DNA of 14,534 bases from Flavonifractor sp963557075 (GTDB lineage: Bacteria; Bacillota; Clostridia; Oscillospirales; Oscillospiraceae), in assembly GCA_963557075.1 (NCBI GenBank), contig CAUWDA010000051.1, positions 1 through 14,534 on the forward strand, given 5' to 3'. Shown here one piece after another: positions 1-7,393 of this stretch. The notes under the pieces were generated by a model that was given only the letters and a program-made list of their open reading frames with translations, was not told the origin of the DNA and did no database searches. The position numbers were made by a program, and so were the translations under genes. Position 1 is the first letter of the stretch, and each line of letters starts with the position of its first letter.

Positions 1-2
1 AC

Positions 3-1259
3 GGCGGCGGCTATATCGCCATCGACGAGAACAACATCGACGCCGTGGTGTTTTCCAAGACCGATTTGACCCTCAACGGCTCCGGAAGCCTGACCATTGA
101 CGCTCAGGTGGGCCATGGGGTGGTGTCCAAGGACGAGCTGACCATCACCGGCGGCAGCTACACCATCACCGCCGCGGAACACGGCATGACGGGCAAGGAC
201 AGCCTGGCCGTGGCGGGCGGCACGTTTACCATCACCTCCGGCAAGGACGGTCTCCACGTTGAAAACGCCGATGACTCCGCTCTGGGATTTTTGTATGTGG
301 CGGATGGTGAATTTACCGTTGCCGCTCAGGGAGACGCCGTCAGCGCCAGCGGAACTTTGCAGGTAGACGGCGGAACCTTTGATCTAACCACCGGAGAGGG
401 CAGTGCTTCGGTCACCATGCCCGCTGAGGACAGCTTTGCCCCCGGCGGCAGGGGCGGTGGTCCGGGCAGAGGGGATGGATCGCGGCCCCAGAGTGAACAG
501 CCTGCCGAAGGGGAGACGCCGCCTGAGCGGGTGGACAGCAGCGATGGTGGACAACCTCCGGAGTTCCCCACCCAGCCGGCAGGAGAGGAACCGGCCTCTG
601 CCACAGAAACAGCGGAAGTGACAGACACCGCGGAGGATACCGTCAGCCAGAAGGGCGTGAAGGCGGAGGGCGCCCTGAGCATCAACGGCGGCACATTCAC
701 CGTGGACAGTGCGGATGACTGCATCCACAGCGGCGGCGCGCTGACCGTCACCGGCGGGACCTTCACCCTCTCCAGCGGAGACGACGCCGTCCACTCCGAC
801 GGCGGGGTGACCATCCAAAGCGGCGACTTCTCCATTCCCTACTGCTATGAGGGCATCGAGGGTCTGTCCGTCACCGTGGAGGACGGGACCTTCGAGATCA
901 CCGCTTACGATGACGGCTTCAACGCCGCCGGCGGCGCGGACAACTCCGGCTTCGGCGGCAGAGGCGACCAATTTGCCGTTAGCGAGGACAGCTTTATCAC
1001 CGTAAATGGAGGAACCATCACCATCGTATCGGATGGGGACTGTCTGGACTCTAACGGGGATCTTACCGTCAATGGCGGGACGCTGGACCTCACCTGCAAC
1101 GGAAGCGGAAATACGACTCTGGATTGTAACGGGACCTACACCAATGATGGTGGAGATGTGACCACCAATGACGGTGCCGAATCTAACCCCGGCGGCATGG
1201 GCGGCGGACGCCCCGGCGGGAAGCAAGCTCCTCCCGCCCAAGAAACGTCTTCTGCCTAA
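3..1259 (+). CDS. Carbohydrate-binding domain-containing protein (Cthe_2159 / DUF4353-like), 5' end outside the window
   Basis: The reading frame is open from base 3, so the start codon and any signal peptide lie upstream; the frame ends at TAA 1257-1259. The protein is built from repeated short strands such as GGTFTI, LTINGG and SGDDAVHSDGGVTI. This is the right-handed beta-helix pattern of the Cthe_2159 family, whose founding member binds cellulose and acidic sugars and carries calcium in the helix. The helix is interrupted at about 450-650 by a Gly/Pro/Glu/Ser/Thr-rich, probably disordered insert beginning GGRGGGPGRGDG. The C-terminus ends in a Gly-rich tail (GGMGGGRPGG). Proteins of this family are normally exported and surface-associated; no sorting signal is seen in the part available. 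The next gene, trpA, is convergent, so the two are not co-transcribed. The family call is firm; the ligand is unknown. Confidence 0.85.
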   Translation, partial: GGGYIAIDENNIDAVVFSKTDLTLNGSGSLTIDAQVGHGVVSKDELTITGGSYTITAAEHGMTGKDSLAVAGGTFTITSGKDGLHVENADDSALGFLYVADGEFTVAAQGDAVSASGTLQVDGGTFDLTTGEGSASVTMPAEDSFAPGGRGGGPGRGDGSRPQSEQPAEGETPPERVDSSDGGQPPEFPTQPAGEEPASATETAEVTDTAEDTVSQKGVKAEGALSINGGTFTVDSADDCIHSGGALTVTGGTFTLSSGDDAVHSDGGVTIQSGDFSIPYCYEGIEGLSVTVEDGTFEITAYDDGFNAAGGADNSGFGGRGDQFAVSEDSFITVNGGTITIVSDGDCLDSNGDLTVNGGTLDLTCNGSGNTTLDCNGTYTNDGGDVTTNDGAESNPGGMGGGRPGGKQAPPAQETSSA

Positions 1260-1344
1260 GCTGGACCTGATCGAAATGGGCATCTCCGTTTGGAATCCCA
1301 CGGGGAACCGCTCTATAAATCCGTCTTATTTTCTAGTTTTTTGT

Positions 1345-1376
1345 AGAGTCTCGTTGGAAATCACCAGCGAGACTCT
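1345..1376. repeat. Strong intergenic hairpin, possible terminator between convergent genes
   Basis: The arms AGAGTCTCGTTGG (1345-1357) and CCAGCGAGACTCT (1364-1376) pair over 13 bp, with one G-T pair, around the 6-nt loop AAATCA. It lies between the carbohydrate-binding gene and trpA, which converge, so it could end transcription from both sides. A T-run typical of an intrinsic terminator does not follow the hairpin in either direction: the run of T at 1337-1342 precedes it on the + strand. It could instead be a dispersed palindromic repeat. An alternative small stem, CCAGC (1364-1368) with GCTGG (1377-1381), overlaps the right arm. Confidence 0.5.
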
Positions 1377-1407
1377 GCTGGCGTTTAACAGACTGCCTAA
1401 TCTTTTT

Positions 1408-2178
1408 TTATCGTATCGCGTCCTTCATGGTTTTGACATACGCACCGATGTAGTCGGGGGCAGCCCTCCCGTGCTGTTCCAGCAGCTTGACGATGGCAGA
1501 CCCGACGATCACGCCATCGGCGAGCGCTGCCATCCTCTTGGCCTGTTCCGGCGTGGAGATCCCGAAGCCGATGGCGGCCGGGATATGGGTGTTCTGCCGC
1601 ACAGTCTCCATCATGGAGGCCAGATCCGTTTTGATCTCGCTTCTGGCTCCGGTAACGCCCAGAGAGGACACCACATAGAGAAACCCTTCCGCCTCTCTGG
1701 CGATCATGGCGATCCTGTCCTTGGAGGTAGGTGCGATGAGGGAGATCAGCTCCACCCCATACTGCCTGCAAACCGGCAGGAATTCCTCCTTCTCCTCAAA
1801 GGGCAGATCGGGGAGGATCAGTCCGTCGATCCCCGTCTCCCGGCAGGCGGAGAAAAAGCGCTCTGCCCCATAGGAGAACACCACATTGGCGTAGGTCATA
1901 AAAACCAGAGGTATCTTTACATCCCGGCGCAGGTTTCGCACCAGTCCGAAGATCTGATCTGTGGTGACCCCGCCCTGCAAGGCCCGCAGGTTGGCCCCCT
2001 GGATCACTGGCCCCTCAGCAGTGGGGTCGGAGAAGGGAATGCCCAGCTCGATGAGGTCTGCGCCGTTTTCCACGGCGGCCCGGACCGCGGCGGCGGTGGT
2101 CTCCAGATCCGGGTCGCCGCAGGTGATAAACGGGATAAAGGCCTTTCCGCGGGCAAATGCCTGTGCGATCTTACTCAT
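1408..2178 (-). CDS. trpA: Tryptophan synthase alpha subunit
   Basis: TrpA cleaves indole-3-glycerol phosphate to indole and glyceraldehyde-3-phosphate; indole is channelled to TrpB in the alpha2-beta2 complex. The 256-residue product has the usual TIM-barrel length. Visible motifs are FITCGDPD near residue 16, IELGIPFSDPTAEGPVIQ at 43-60, which contains the catalytic Glu (E44), and IGFGIS and GVIVGSAIV in the phosphate-binding half. The position of the second catalytic acid (Asp60 in the enteric enzyme) is Glu here (E55, in TAEGP), a conservative change that I recall from other Clostridia. The start MSKIAQAF is chosen because AGGGGAGGA lies just upstream and because the ATG overlaps the 3' end of trpB by 8 nt, the usual trpB-trpA coupling. 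The gene looks intact, but the beta-subunit gene upstream survives only as a 3' remnant. Confidence 0.96.
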   Translation of the reverse strand: MSKIAQAFARGKAFIPFITCGDPDLETTAAAVRAAVENGADLIELGIPFSDPTAEGPVIQGANLRALQGGVTTDQIFGLVRNLRRDVKIPLVFMTYANVVFSYGAERFFSACRETGIDGLILPDLPFEEKEEFLPVCRQYGVELISLIAPTSKDRIAMIAREAEGFLYVVSSLGVTGARSEIKTDLASMMETVRQNTHIPAAIGFGISTPEQAKRMAALADGVIVGSAIVKLLEQHGRAAPDYIGAYVKTMKDAIR

Positions 2179-2347
2179 GGAGATCCTCCCCTCTGTATCG
2201 GGAGATGGCGGCACAGTCCTTGTCGCCCCGGCCCGAGATGGTGATGACGATGATCTGCTCCCGCTCCATAGCGGGAGCAAGCTTTATGGCGTGGGCCACA
2301 GCGTGGGCCGACTCGATGGCGGGGATGATGCCCTCCGTCCGGGCCAG
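2171..2347 (-). pseudogene. trpB: 3' remnant of trpB, tryptophan synthase beta subunit
   Basis: The last 58 codons of this frame begin LARTEGIIPAIESAHAVAHA and include SGRGDKD, the conserved TrpB segment whose Ser contacts the PLP ring nitrogen. TrpB is about 400 residues long, so some 85% of the gene, including the PLP-lysine and the glycine-rich phosphate loop, is missing. The stop TAA at 2171-2173 overlaps the start of trpA, as in an intact trp operon. Upstream the frame continues without a stop into a MobP-type relaxase. The remnant cannot be a working enzyme. The break lies at about 2344-2356, where both protein families could supply the residues T-Y-L. Confidence 0.92.
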
Positions 2348-3373
2348 ATAGGTGCGCAGCACATCTTCCCGCAGTTCATACCACAGATTGTATGCCGAAG
2401 CAACACGCGGATCTTTTGCAAGCTCGTCTACAATTTCATCCACAACGGCTTTGAGCGGGGCCTTGAGATAGCCGTATTGCTTTTTGCCGGACAAGAACCG
2501 CAGACGGTCGGCCAGATACTGCAGCCGCTCCTCAATGTGTACATTTTGAATGTTCCCGGACTGCATCTCCTCAACCACTTCACGGAGCGCCGCCTGAGCA
2601 TCTGTATTGAGCTCATTTCGGCGCTGTGTCTGCTTTTGATAGAGCTCCGTCAGATCCTGCCGGAAGATCTCTTTTGCCAGCCCCGACTTGATCTGCGCAA
2701 TGCCCTGTTTGGTCAGAAACCCTTTGGACGGATCTGCACTGAAACAGACCATGTGGACATGGGGGTGGTGCGCCTCATCGTGAAAGGCGGCATACCATCG
2801 GAAGTCCTCCCAGGGTATCTTCATCGCCTCGGCCATATCCATGGCGTACTTGGAGAGCAACGCTTTCCATTCATCCGCCTTGTCATAACCGAGTCTGGCG
2901 GCATCCTCCCGGCGCAGGGAAATGATAGGCAGCCATATATTGCCGGGGTGAGTCGCAACCGCTTCCGCTATCTGCGACAGCACAAGGCTGTCTTCTGCGC
3001 CGGTGAACAATCCGTGGGAGCCAATGCGCTGTGCGCGAGGACGAGTTGCAATGTAGTTCAGGTAGTTATCCATTTTTGCAATGCGGTCATAGTTGTCCTC
3101 CAGCGCACGGGTGATAAATTCTGATGCATTGGATCGGGTAGGTGTCATCAGATAATCTTCATACTCAAACATTCCGCGGCTGAGCGGAAAGTCACGGAGG
3201 ATCTGTTTTATCATTTCCTTTTGCTGCTTTGTAGCTTGCCACCCATCGCAGCCTGGGTCGATTCGTTCAACGCCATTGCGAGTCGCCATATACCGCACAT
3301 AGTTTTCCAGATGTGCGCAAGCGGCAGATGTGCCGCCTTTGATATAGGGACATTTGAAAATCAATCGCGGCAC
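2171..3373 (-). CDS. MobP3-family relaxase fused in frame to the C-terminal end of TrpB
   Basis: Residues 1 to about 341 are a MobP-type relaxase, which nicks oriT and covalently pilots the strand during conjugation. The start MPRLIFKCPYIKGG is characteristic. Two similar motifs, NYVRYMATR (24-32) and NYLNYIATR (103-111), and the metal-binding cluster HDEAHHPHVH (198-207) are present. The start is GTG (3371-3373), preceded by GAGGTG at 8-nt spacing. From residue 343 the sequence is TrpB (LARTEGIIPA...). MobP3 relaxases normally continue past the LREDVLRTY segment, so the native C-terminus is lost while the nuclease core looks complete. The gene follows the ribbon-helix-helix accessory gene by 21 nt. 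The chimera is either a real recombination product or an assembly join; it is unlikely to be an evolved fusion. Confidence 0.9.
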   Translation of the reverse strand: MPRLIFKCPYIKGGTSAACAHLENYVRYMATRNGVERIDPGCDGWQATKQQKEMIKQILRDFPLSRGMFEYEDYLMTPTRSNASEFITRALEDNYDRIAKMDNYLNYIATRPRAQRIGSHGLFTGAEDSLVLSQIAEAVATHPGNIWLPIISLRREDAARLGYDKADEWKALLSKYAMDMAEAMKIPWEDFRWYAAFHDEAHHPHVHMVCFSADPSKGFLTKQGIAQIKSGLAKEIFRQDLTELYQKQTQRRNELNTDAQAALREVVEEMQSGNIQNVHIEERLQYLADRLRFLSGKKQYGYLKAPLKAVVDEIVDELAKDPRVASAYNLWYELREDVLRTYLARTEGIIPAIESAHAVAHAIKLAPAMEREQIIVITISGRGDKDCAAISRYRGEDLHE

Positions 3374-3394
3374 AAGCTGTCACCTCGTTTTGAT

Positions 3395-3832
3395 TTATTC
3401 CTCGCCCCTCTGGTAGTCAATCGCATCCTTGAAATTGATGCGGCCATTGGTCTGCTTGACTTCACGGATGGCGCGGACGCGGAGCTGGCGCAGATCCTCA
3501 TCACTGATCTCCATGCCCGCTGCCAGCACATTCATCATCATGTTGATCTCCACTGCCAGCTTGAAGAGCAGACGGGCGATTCGATTCTCACTGTCCTGCA
3601 CCGTGCCGCGCATGGCCGCCACCAACGCGGGCGGCAGATAGGCAGTGGCCTCCTGGCCGGAAAGATAGCCCGCATAGAATTGCGCGGCTGTTTCCAGAAA
3701 ATCACTGCGACTCTTGCAGTTGTTCTCTTTGACCAATTTGTCGATGGTCTCCAGCGTGGAAGGGTACAGCCACGCTGGGATGCGCTCCTTGGCCTCCTCG
3801 CCCTTGGGGGCGGGTCTCCACTCATGTTTCAT
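3395..3832 (-). CDS. Ribbon-helix-helix relaxosome accessory protein (MobC-like role)
   Basis: A 145-residue protein. The N-terminal segment ERIPAWLYPSTLETIDKLVKEN, followed by CKSRSDFLETAAQFYAGYL, resembles a ribbon-helix-helix DNA-binding fold. The C-terminal half is helical (IARLLFKLAVEINMMMNVLA) and could mediate oligomerisation. It lies between the candidate oriT and the relaxase gene, 21 nt before the latter, the usual place for a protein that binds oriT and recruits the relaxase. The ATG at 3832 is chosen over an upstream in-frame start because GGAGGG sits 8 nt before it and because the upstream extension is low-complexity and implausible. Specific family assignment is uncertain; the role is inferred from fold and position. 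Confidence 0.75.
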   Translation of the reverse strand: MKHEWRPAPKGEEAKERIPAWLYPSTLETIDKLVKENNCKSRSDFLETAAQFYAGYLSGQEATAYLPPALVAAMRGTVQDSENRIARLLFKLAVEINMMMNVLAAGMEISDEDLRQLRVRAIREVKQTNGRINFKDAIDYQRGEE

Positions 3833-4239
3833 GTGCAATTCCCTCCAAAACCACCTGCCCCGGCCACCCAAACGCCGACCGAGGCAGGCTGATATTCCTG
3901 CTTCCTGTTCTTTTTCCGACCACCTGCCACAGCAAAAAAACGGGAAACCGACCACCTATCAAAACGCTCCCCGACCCGCATTGCGGGGCGGTGTCAGGAG
4001 GCAGGTGGGCGCTTTGCGGCCACCTGCTTTATCCTGCACCATTTTCAACCCCTCGGTTCACACCCCCAATACGGAGCAGAACCCGGCCCGCATTTCAGGG
4101 CTGCCTGCCATCCCTGCCAACGCTCCGGCACAAAGCCCGCACACGGCGCTCCCAGCGGTCAGTGGGGTACGGATGCCACCCCGGCGGCAAAGCGGGCCAC
4201 AGGGGCGCACAGCGGGCCAACAGGGCGTTATCAGGCCGG
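3833..4239. other. Non-coding stretch with repeats, candidate oriT region
   Basis: About 400 bases without a convincing gene, between a conjugation gene and the relaxosome genes. It holds a recurring CCACCTG-type motif: CCGACCACCTGCC near 3917, CCGACCACCTATC near 3948, and further copies near 3850 and 4020. A hairpin pairs GCAGGTGG (4001-4008) with CCACCTGC (4020-4027). A second small hairpin is CCCGC/GCGGG at 3975-3987. Two imperfect tandem 20-mers starting AGCGGGCCA lie at 4191-4230. Inverted and direct repeats upstream of a relaxase operon are typical of oriT. No nic site can be assigned from sequence alone, and a promoter for the two mob genes may also be here. Confidence 0.45.
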
Positions 4240-5283
4240 TCACATCTGCGGCGTTTCCATCGCTGTGATCTCCGATTCTATCTCTGCCGCAAACTCCAGC
4301 AGGGATTGCCCGTATTTTTCTCGGCAGTACTGGTCCATCTTGTCCAGGATCGCACTCTTTTCCTCGGCATTGAGCTGGTAGGCCATCTCGTAATCAAAGC
4401 CATCCTCACGGCAGAGGATGACTTTGAGAGCGTCGCACACCTGACTGTTCTCCAGGTCATATTCGGCATAGATGTTGAGCCAGTTGTTGTTGTCCGCTGA
4501 ATCCACATGGGTTCCAAAGACCTCATCGGGATCGAAAGAGCAGTCCATGTAGAAGTTCAATTGGCCGTCGAGTTCGGAGATCTCGTCGGAAAAAGTGACC
4601 TCCTCTGGCCGTAATCTGCGCGAGCCGTGGAGCTGGACCGGGGCCTGCGTATGGCTGGTGAGCTGCTTGCCCTCCAGCCGGGAGAGGAAAATATTCCAGC
4701 GAACCTCCTTGTTCACATGGCCGCTCTTGTCCGCAAAGTAGGCGGCGGAGGACACATCTTTGAGCCGGAAGCTCTGCCAGCCATCCATAATATTGAGGGC
4801 GGAGAGAATTCCTTTGTCAAAGTCGATCTCCACCAGACCGGTGACTTTGCCGAAATTCTCCAGCCTCCATGCGGCCAGCTGCTCAAACCGCTGAGGTGAA
4901 ATCTCCTCTGCACCATAGATACACCGGGCGAATCCCTTTTCTTTGTCACCGAATGTGCCGCGCACATAGCGTCGCATGAGGATTGCCATATCCAAAAATT
5001 CCTGGCCGCTTTTGGTGGAGAGATAGTGTTCCTGCCCGTTCTCTGTGATGTGGAATCCGGCGTACCGGGTGTTGGCTTCGACGCTTCGCTGGCTTTCAAG
5101 CTGTTCAGCATCCAGTTCCTGCTGGATTTTTTCTTGCTGCTCGGGCGGAACACGCTGGGCGTAAAGTTCGTCAAGGCGCTCCTGCATGATTCTATCAACA
5201 GTGGTTCCGTCTTCGGCCAGAGCCTGCTCCAGCGCGGCAAGCTGGCGCTTGTCCAGCCAGAGTTCGATAGAAACAGAGTCCAT
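4240..5283 (-). CDS. Conserved-type ICE protein of unknown function, 347 aa
   Basis: I do not recognise a named family. The protein starts MDSVSIELWLDKRQLAALEQ and its first ~70 residues are helical and Glu/Gln-rich (PPEQQEKIQQELDAEQLES), possibly a coiled coil. The remainder is mixed alpha/beta with many acidic residues (for example SFDPDEVFGTHVDSADNNN). No membrane segment, signal peptide or obvious catalytic motif is visible, so it is probably cytoplasmic. The ATG shares one base with the stop of the upstream DUF6103-like gene (TAATG), and GGAGG lies 8 nt before it, so the two are translationally coupled. Its place between that gene and the candidate oriT suggests a part in DNA processing or element maintenance, which is inference only. 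Confidence 0.75.
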   Translation of the reverse strand: MDSVSIELWLDKRQLAALEQALAEDGTTVDRIMQERLDELYAQRVPPEQQEKIQQELDAEQLESQRSVEANTRYAGFHITENGQEHYLSTKSGQEFLDMAILMRRYVRGTFGDKEKGFARCIYGAEEISPQRFEQLAAWRLENFGKVTGLVEIDFDKGILSALNIMDGWQSFRLKDVSSAAYFADKSGHVNKEVRWNIFLSRLEGKQLTSHTQAPVQLHGSRRLRPEEVTFSDEISELDGQLNFYMDCSFDPDEVFGTHVDSADNNNWLNIYAEYDLENSQVCDALKVILCREDGFDYEMAYQLNAEEKSAILDKMDQYCREKYGQSLLEFAAEIESEITAMETPQM

Positions 5284-5543
5284 TACACCACCTCCTCGCT
5301 CACCGCAGTGGGCGTATCGACCGGAGTACGGGGCTGCCGTTTGGTGCGGGGGCGTGGAGGTTCAGCAGGTTCCTCCATGCTCTCGATATACTCACGGGTC
5401 TGAGATGGAACATACTTTTCGTAGAGCTTGGCGAGAAAATCCTCCAGCTCCGTTTCCAAAGTCGTTTCCTTCTTCTCTGTATAGAACCGGAGCGCCCGCA
5501 GCTTTTCCGCTTCCATGTCGATGCTGATGCTTGTTTTTTTCAT
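5283..5543 (-). CDS. DUF6103-like small ICE protein
   Basis: An 86-residue protein beginning MKKTSISIDMEAEKLRALRF, then a helical segment (TELEDFLAKLYEKYVPSQTREYIES) and a Pro/Arg/Lys-rich tail (PPRPRTKRQPRTPVDTP). This matches my memory of DUF6103 proteins, which recur in Clostridia conjugative elements and have no established function; the N-terminus is also compatible with a ribbon-helix-helix strand. ATG 5543 is chosen over the start five codons upstream because GAGGAGG lies 6 nt before it. The upstream gene ends 11 nt before the start, and the downstream gene overlaps by one base, so all three are co-transcribed. Confidence 0.75.
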   Translation of the reverse strand: MKKTSISIDMEAEKLRALRFYTEKKETTLETELEDFLAKLYEKYVPSQTREYIESMEEPAEPPRPRTKRQPRTPVDTPTAVSEEVV

Positions 5544-5554
5544 ATACATCCTCC

Positions 5555-6259
5555 TCACATAAACAGTTTCATGGCACTCTCTGCTTTGGCACAGTCTGCG
5601 ATTGCCTGGTCATACTGGACCAACAACTGAGGGTCTACACCATCAAGAACCAGTTCTGTCCCGTAGGGACCGGGGCGCACAGCGGAAACCTTGGCATCCA
5701 GGAGTTCGGCAAACTGCTCCTTCCCGCGGTCGCTCAGCTGGGTCAGTTCTGCCGCAGGCACCCATCCGACATCGGCAGTGGTGTGGACCAGATACACATC
5801 ATGCTCCGGCAGGCCGAGTTCCAGCAGATTCCTCAGCCGAATGGCAGGCTCCTGAGCGAGTGCATTCAGTTCAAGTTCGGGCAACGGTTTTGGAGCGAGG
5901 AACACCCTGGTCTGCGCGTGTTCGCCGCATTCGTAATCGATGCGCCGCCACTCACCGCCGCTGACAACCTGCAACTCGCCCAGATGGCTGTACCGCCAAT
6001 CACGACCAGTTTCCTTGCACCAGCGGATCACATGTTCGCTGACGCTGCCTTCCGTCCATTCAAAATTGAACAGAGTTTCACCCTGTTTTTTCAGCAAGTC
6101 AGTCCATTGGTTCCGGTCGGTAAACCCCAGACTATGCGCCACAATGGCCTGACACATGCGAATGGCCCAATCAGAAGGCTCGCTTTTGCTCTCATGTCTT
6201 TTTCTGAATTCCTCCAGCTGGGAGAGCAGTGCGAGCTGTTCAGGAGCTACATTTTTCAC
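5555..6259 (-). CDS. Unrecognised ICE protein, about 234 aa
   Basis: No family is recognised with confidence. The N-terminal part is helical (APEQLALLSQLEEFRKRHES), the centre is Trp-rich (NQWTDLLKKQ, RWCKETGRDWRYSHLG, GEWRRIDYECG) and the C-terminal half is Leu/Glu-rich. No transmembrane segment or signal peptide is visible. The start is ambiguous. AGGAGG directly abuts the ATG at 6265, leaving no spacing, whereas GTG at 6259 has an ideal 6-nt gap, so GTG is preferred (ATG would add two residues). The gene lies 36 nt downstream of the M23 hydrolase and just upstream of the DUF6103-like gene, within the same operon. Confidence 0.75.
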   Translation of the reverse strand: MKNVAPEQLALLSQLEEFRKRHESKSEPSDWAIRMCQAIVAHSLGFTDRNQWTDLLKKQGETLFNFEWTEGSVSEHVIRWCKETGRDWRYSHLGELQVVSGGEWRRIDYECGEHAQTRVFLAPKPLPELELNALAQEPAIRLRNLLELGLPEHDVYLVHTTADVGWVPAAELTQLSDRGKEQFAELLDAKVSAVRPGPYGTELVLDGVDPQLLVQYDQAIADCAKAESAMKLFM

Positions 6260-6295
6260 TTCCATCCTCCTTTCTCATCACTACGACTCGTGATT

Positions 6296-7381
6296 TTACC
6301 CTCCCGCTGTAGGTAGATAAGCACGAGGGTCAGTTTGTTCACCGTCCACACGAACCTCGAAATGCAGATGAGGCCCGGTGGAACGGCCGGTAGAGCCAGA
6401 GAGTGCGATGATATCTCCAGCCTCTACGGTCTGGCCTACCTGAGCGAGCAGTCTGGAGTTATGACCGTAGAGCGTCGAGAGCCCATTACCGTGATCGATC
6501 ATCACATAGTACCCATAGCCTCCTGCGTTGTATTGTGATACGGTGACAGTTCCCGGCAGGGCTGCCCGGATAGGTGTGCCAGTGGGAACGGCCAGATCCA
6601 TGCCGCTGTGTCCTCTTGTTTCTCCGGTAAAGGGATCTCGGCGGTACCCGAACTCTGATGTCACGATGCTTTCCCAGTTTGCACCCACTGGTGAGCAGAA
6701 TCCGTCTACACTGATAAACGGCACATCCGCACCAGGAAACCAATCGCCGGTCCCAGTGGCTGTGCCGTACAAAACGATGTTGTAAATGCTGTCGGCGTTA
6801 CTCTGATTCTCCGGGGTGACTGTGATACCCATAGCCGCCTCGATCCGAGCGTAGACTTCGTTCATATCAGTAACAGGAATGGCCACCGTATAGGTTTCCT
6901 CAACCTCCACTTCGTTGCCTTCCTCATCAGTGGTAGTCACTGTGCGAGTCCGCTCCTCGTAGTCTACAAAACAATCTGTAAACGCACGAATGCCACTGTC
7001 ATCAGGGTGTTCTGCCGCAAAATACAGAGCATAAAAAACAGCCTTGACGCGCGTATCATCAAGGCTGTTTCCGTCCTCGCACTGGGCGTTAATTTCCTCT
7101 ATTGCTCTATCCAGCTGGGCAAAGCTGCCTCTCATATCTTCGATATAGCCTCGGTACTCTGGAGTAGCACTGGAGGAAATTGTACCGCCGTGGAAACATA
7201 ATTCCACGGCTGATACATTGTGCTGCGACGAGCCGGAGAGAACGGCGCAGATCAAAACCACCAGCACGATCAGCGGAGAGAGTATTGCAACAATGACCCA
7301 CCCCAATGCCTTGCGGGTCTTCTCGTTTGAGAGGACTGCGACGGCTGCCTTGGCAATGGCAGCAACAGTCGCTGCGCTCAT
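6296..7381 (-). CDS. Membrane-anchored M23 (LytM-type) peptidoglycan hydrolase of the conjugation apparatus
   Basis: Of 361 residues, 27-49 (LGWVIVAILSPLIVLVVLIC) form one membrane segment with the bulk outside. The central region (~60-215) is a linker or lysozyme-like portion without a clear motif. The C-terminal domain (~240-355) is a zinc endopeptidase of family M23. Metal ligands are visible in GHSGMD (H258, D262) and in GPHLHFEV (H338, H340), with H307 in YGH. Gram-positive conjugation systems use such enzymes to open the cell wall for the transfer channel, and a position directly after VirB4 is typical. The ATG is preceded by AAGGAGG at 8-nt spacing, and that ribosome site overlaps the end of virB4. 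All catalytic residues seem intact. Confidence 0.92.
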   Translation of the reverse strand: MSAATVAAIAKAAVAVLSNEKTRKALGWVIVAILSPLIVLVVLICAVLSGSSQHNVSAVELCFHGGTISSSATPEYRGYIEDMRGSFAQLDRAIEEINAQCEDGNSLDDTRVKAVFYALYFAAEHPDDSGIRAFTDCFVDYEERTRTVTTTDEEGNEVEVEETYTVAIPVTDMNEVYARIEAAMGITVTPENQSNADSIYNIVLYGTATGTGDWFPGADVPFISVDGFCSPVGANWESIVTSEFGYRRDPFTGETRGHSGMDLAVPTGTPIRAALPGTVTVSQYNAGGYGYYVMIDHGNGLSTLYGHNSRLLAQVGQTVEAGDIIALSGSTGRSTGPHLHFEVRVDGEQTDPRAYLPTAGG

Positions 7382-7393
7382 GCCGCCACCTCC

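Noticed and set aside
384..1301. Minus-strand open frame of ~305 codons opposite the carbohydrate-binding gene
   Set aside because: It is a shadow of the repetitive GC-rich coding sequence; the + strand gene has clear family repeats.
2344..2356. ICE attachment site at the trpB junction
   Set aside because: The relaxase is cut inside its coding region and no matching direct repeat was seen at the other boundary, so integrase-mediated att recombination is not supported.
1168..3124. Long + strand open frames (1168-2244 and 1961-3124)
   Set aside because: They lie antisense to trpA and the relaxase, whose protein families are clear; the + strand products show no recognisable domain and have no ribosome sites.
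3917..4027. CRISPR array suggested by repeated CCACCTG motifs
   Set aside because: The copies are short, unequal in spacing and partly inverted; there are no regular repeats, no spacers and no cas genes.
4058..4243. Small minus-strand frame in the candidate oriT region
   Set aside because: Repetitive Cys/Gly/Ala/Pro composition, no ribosome site, no known family.
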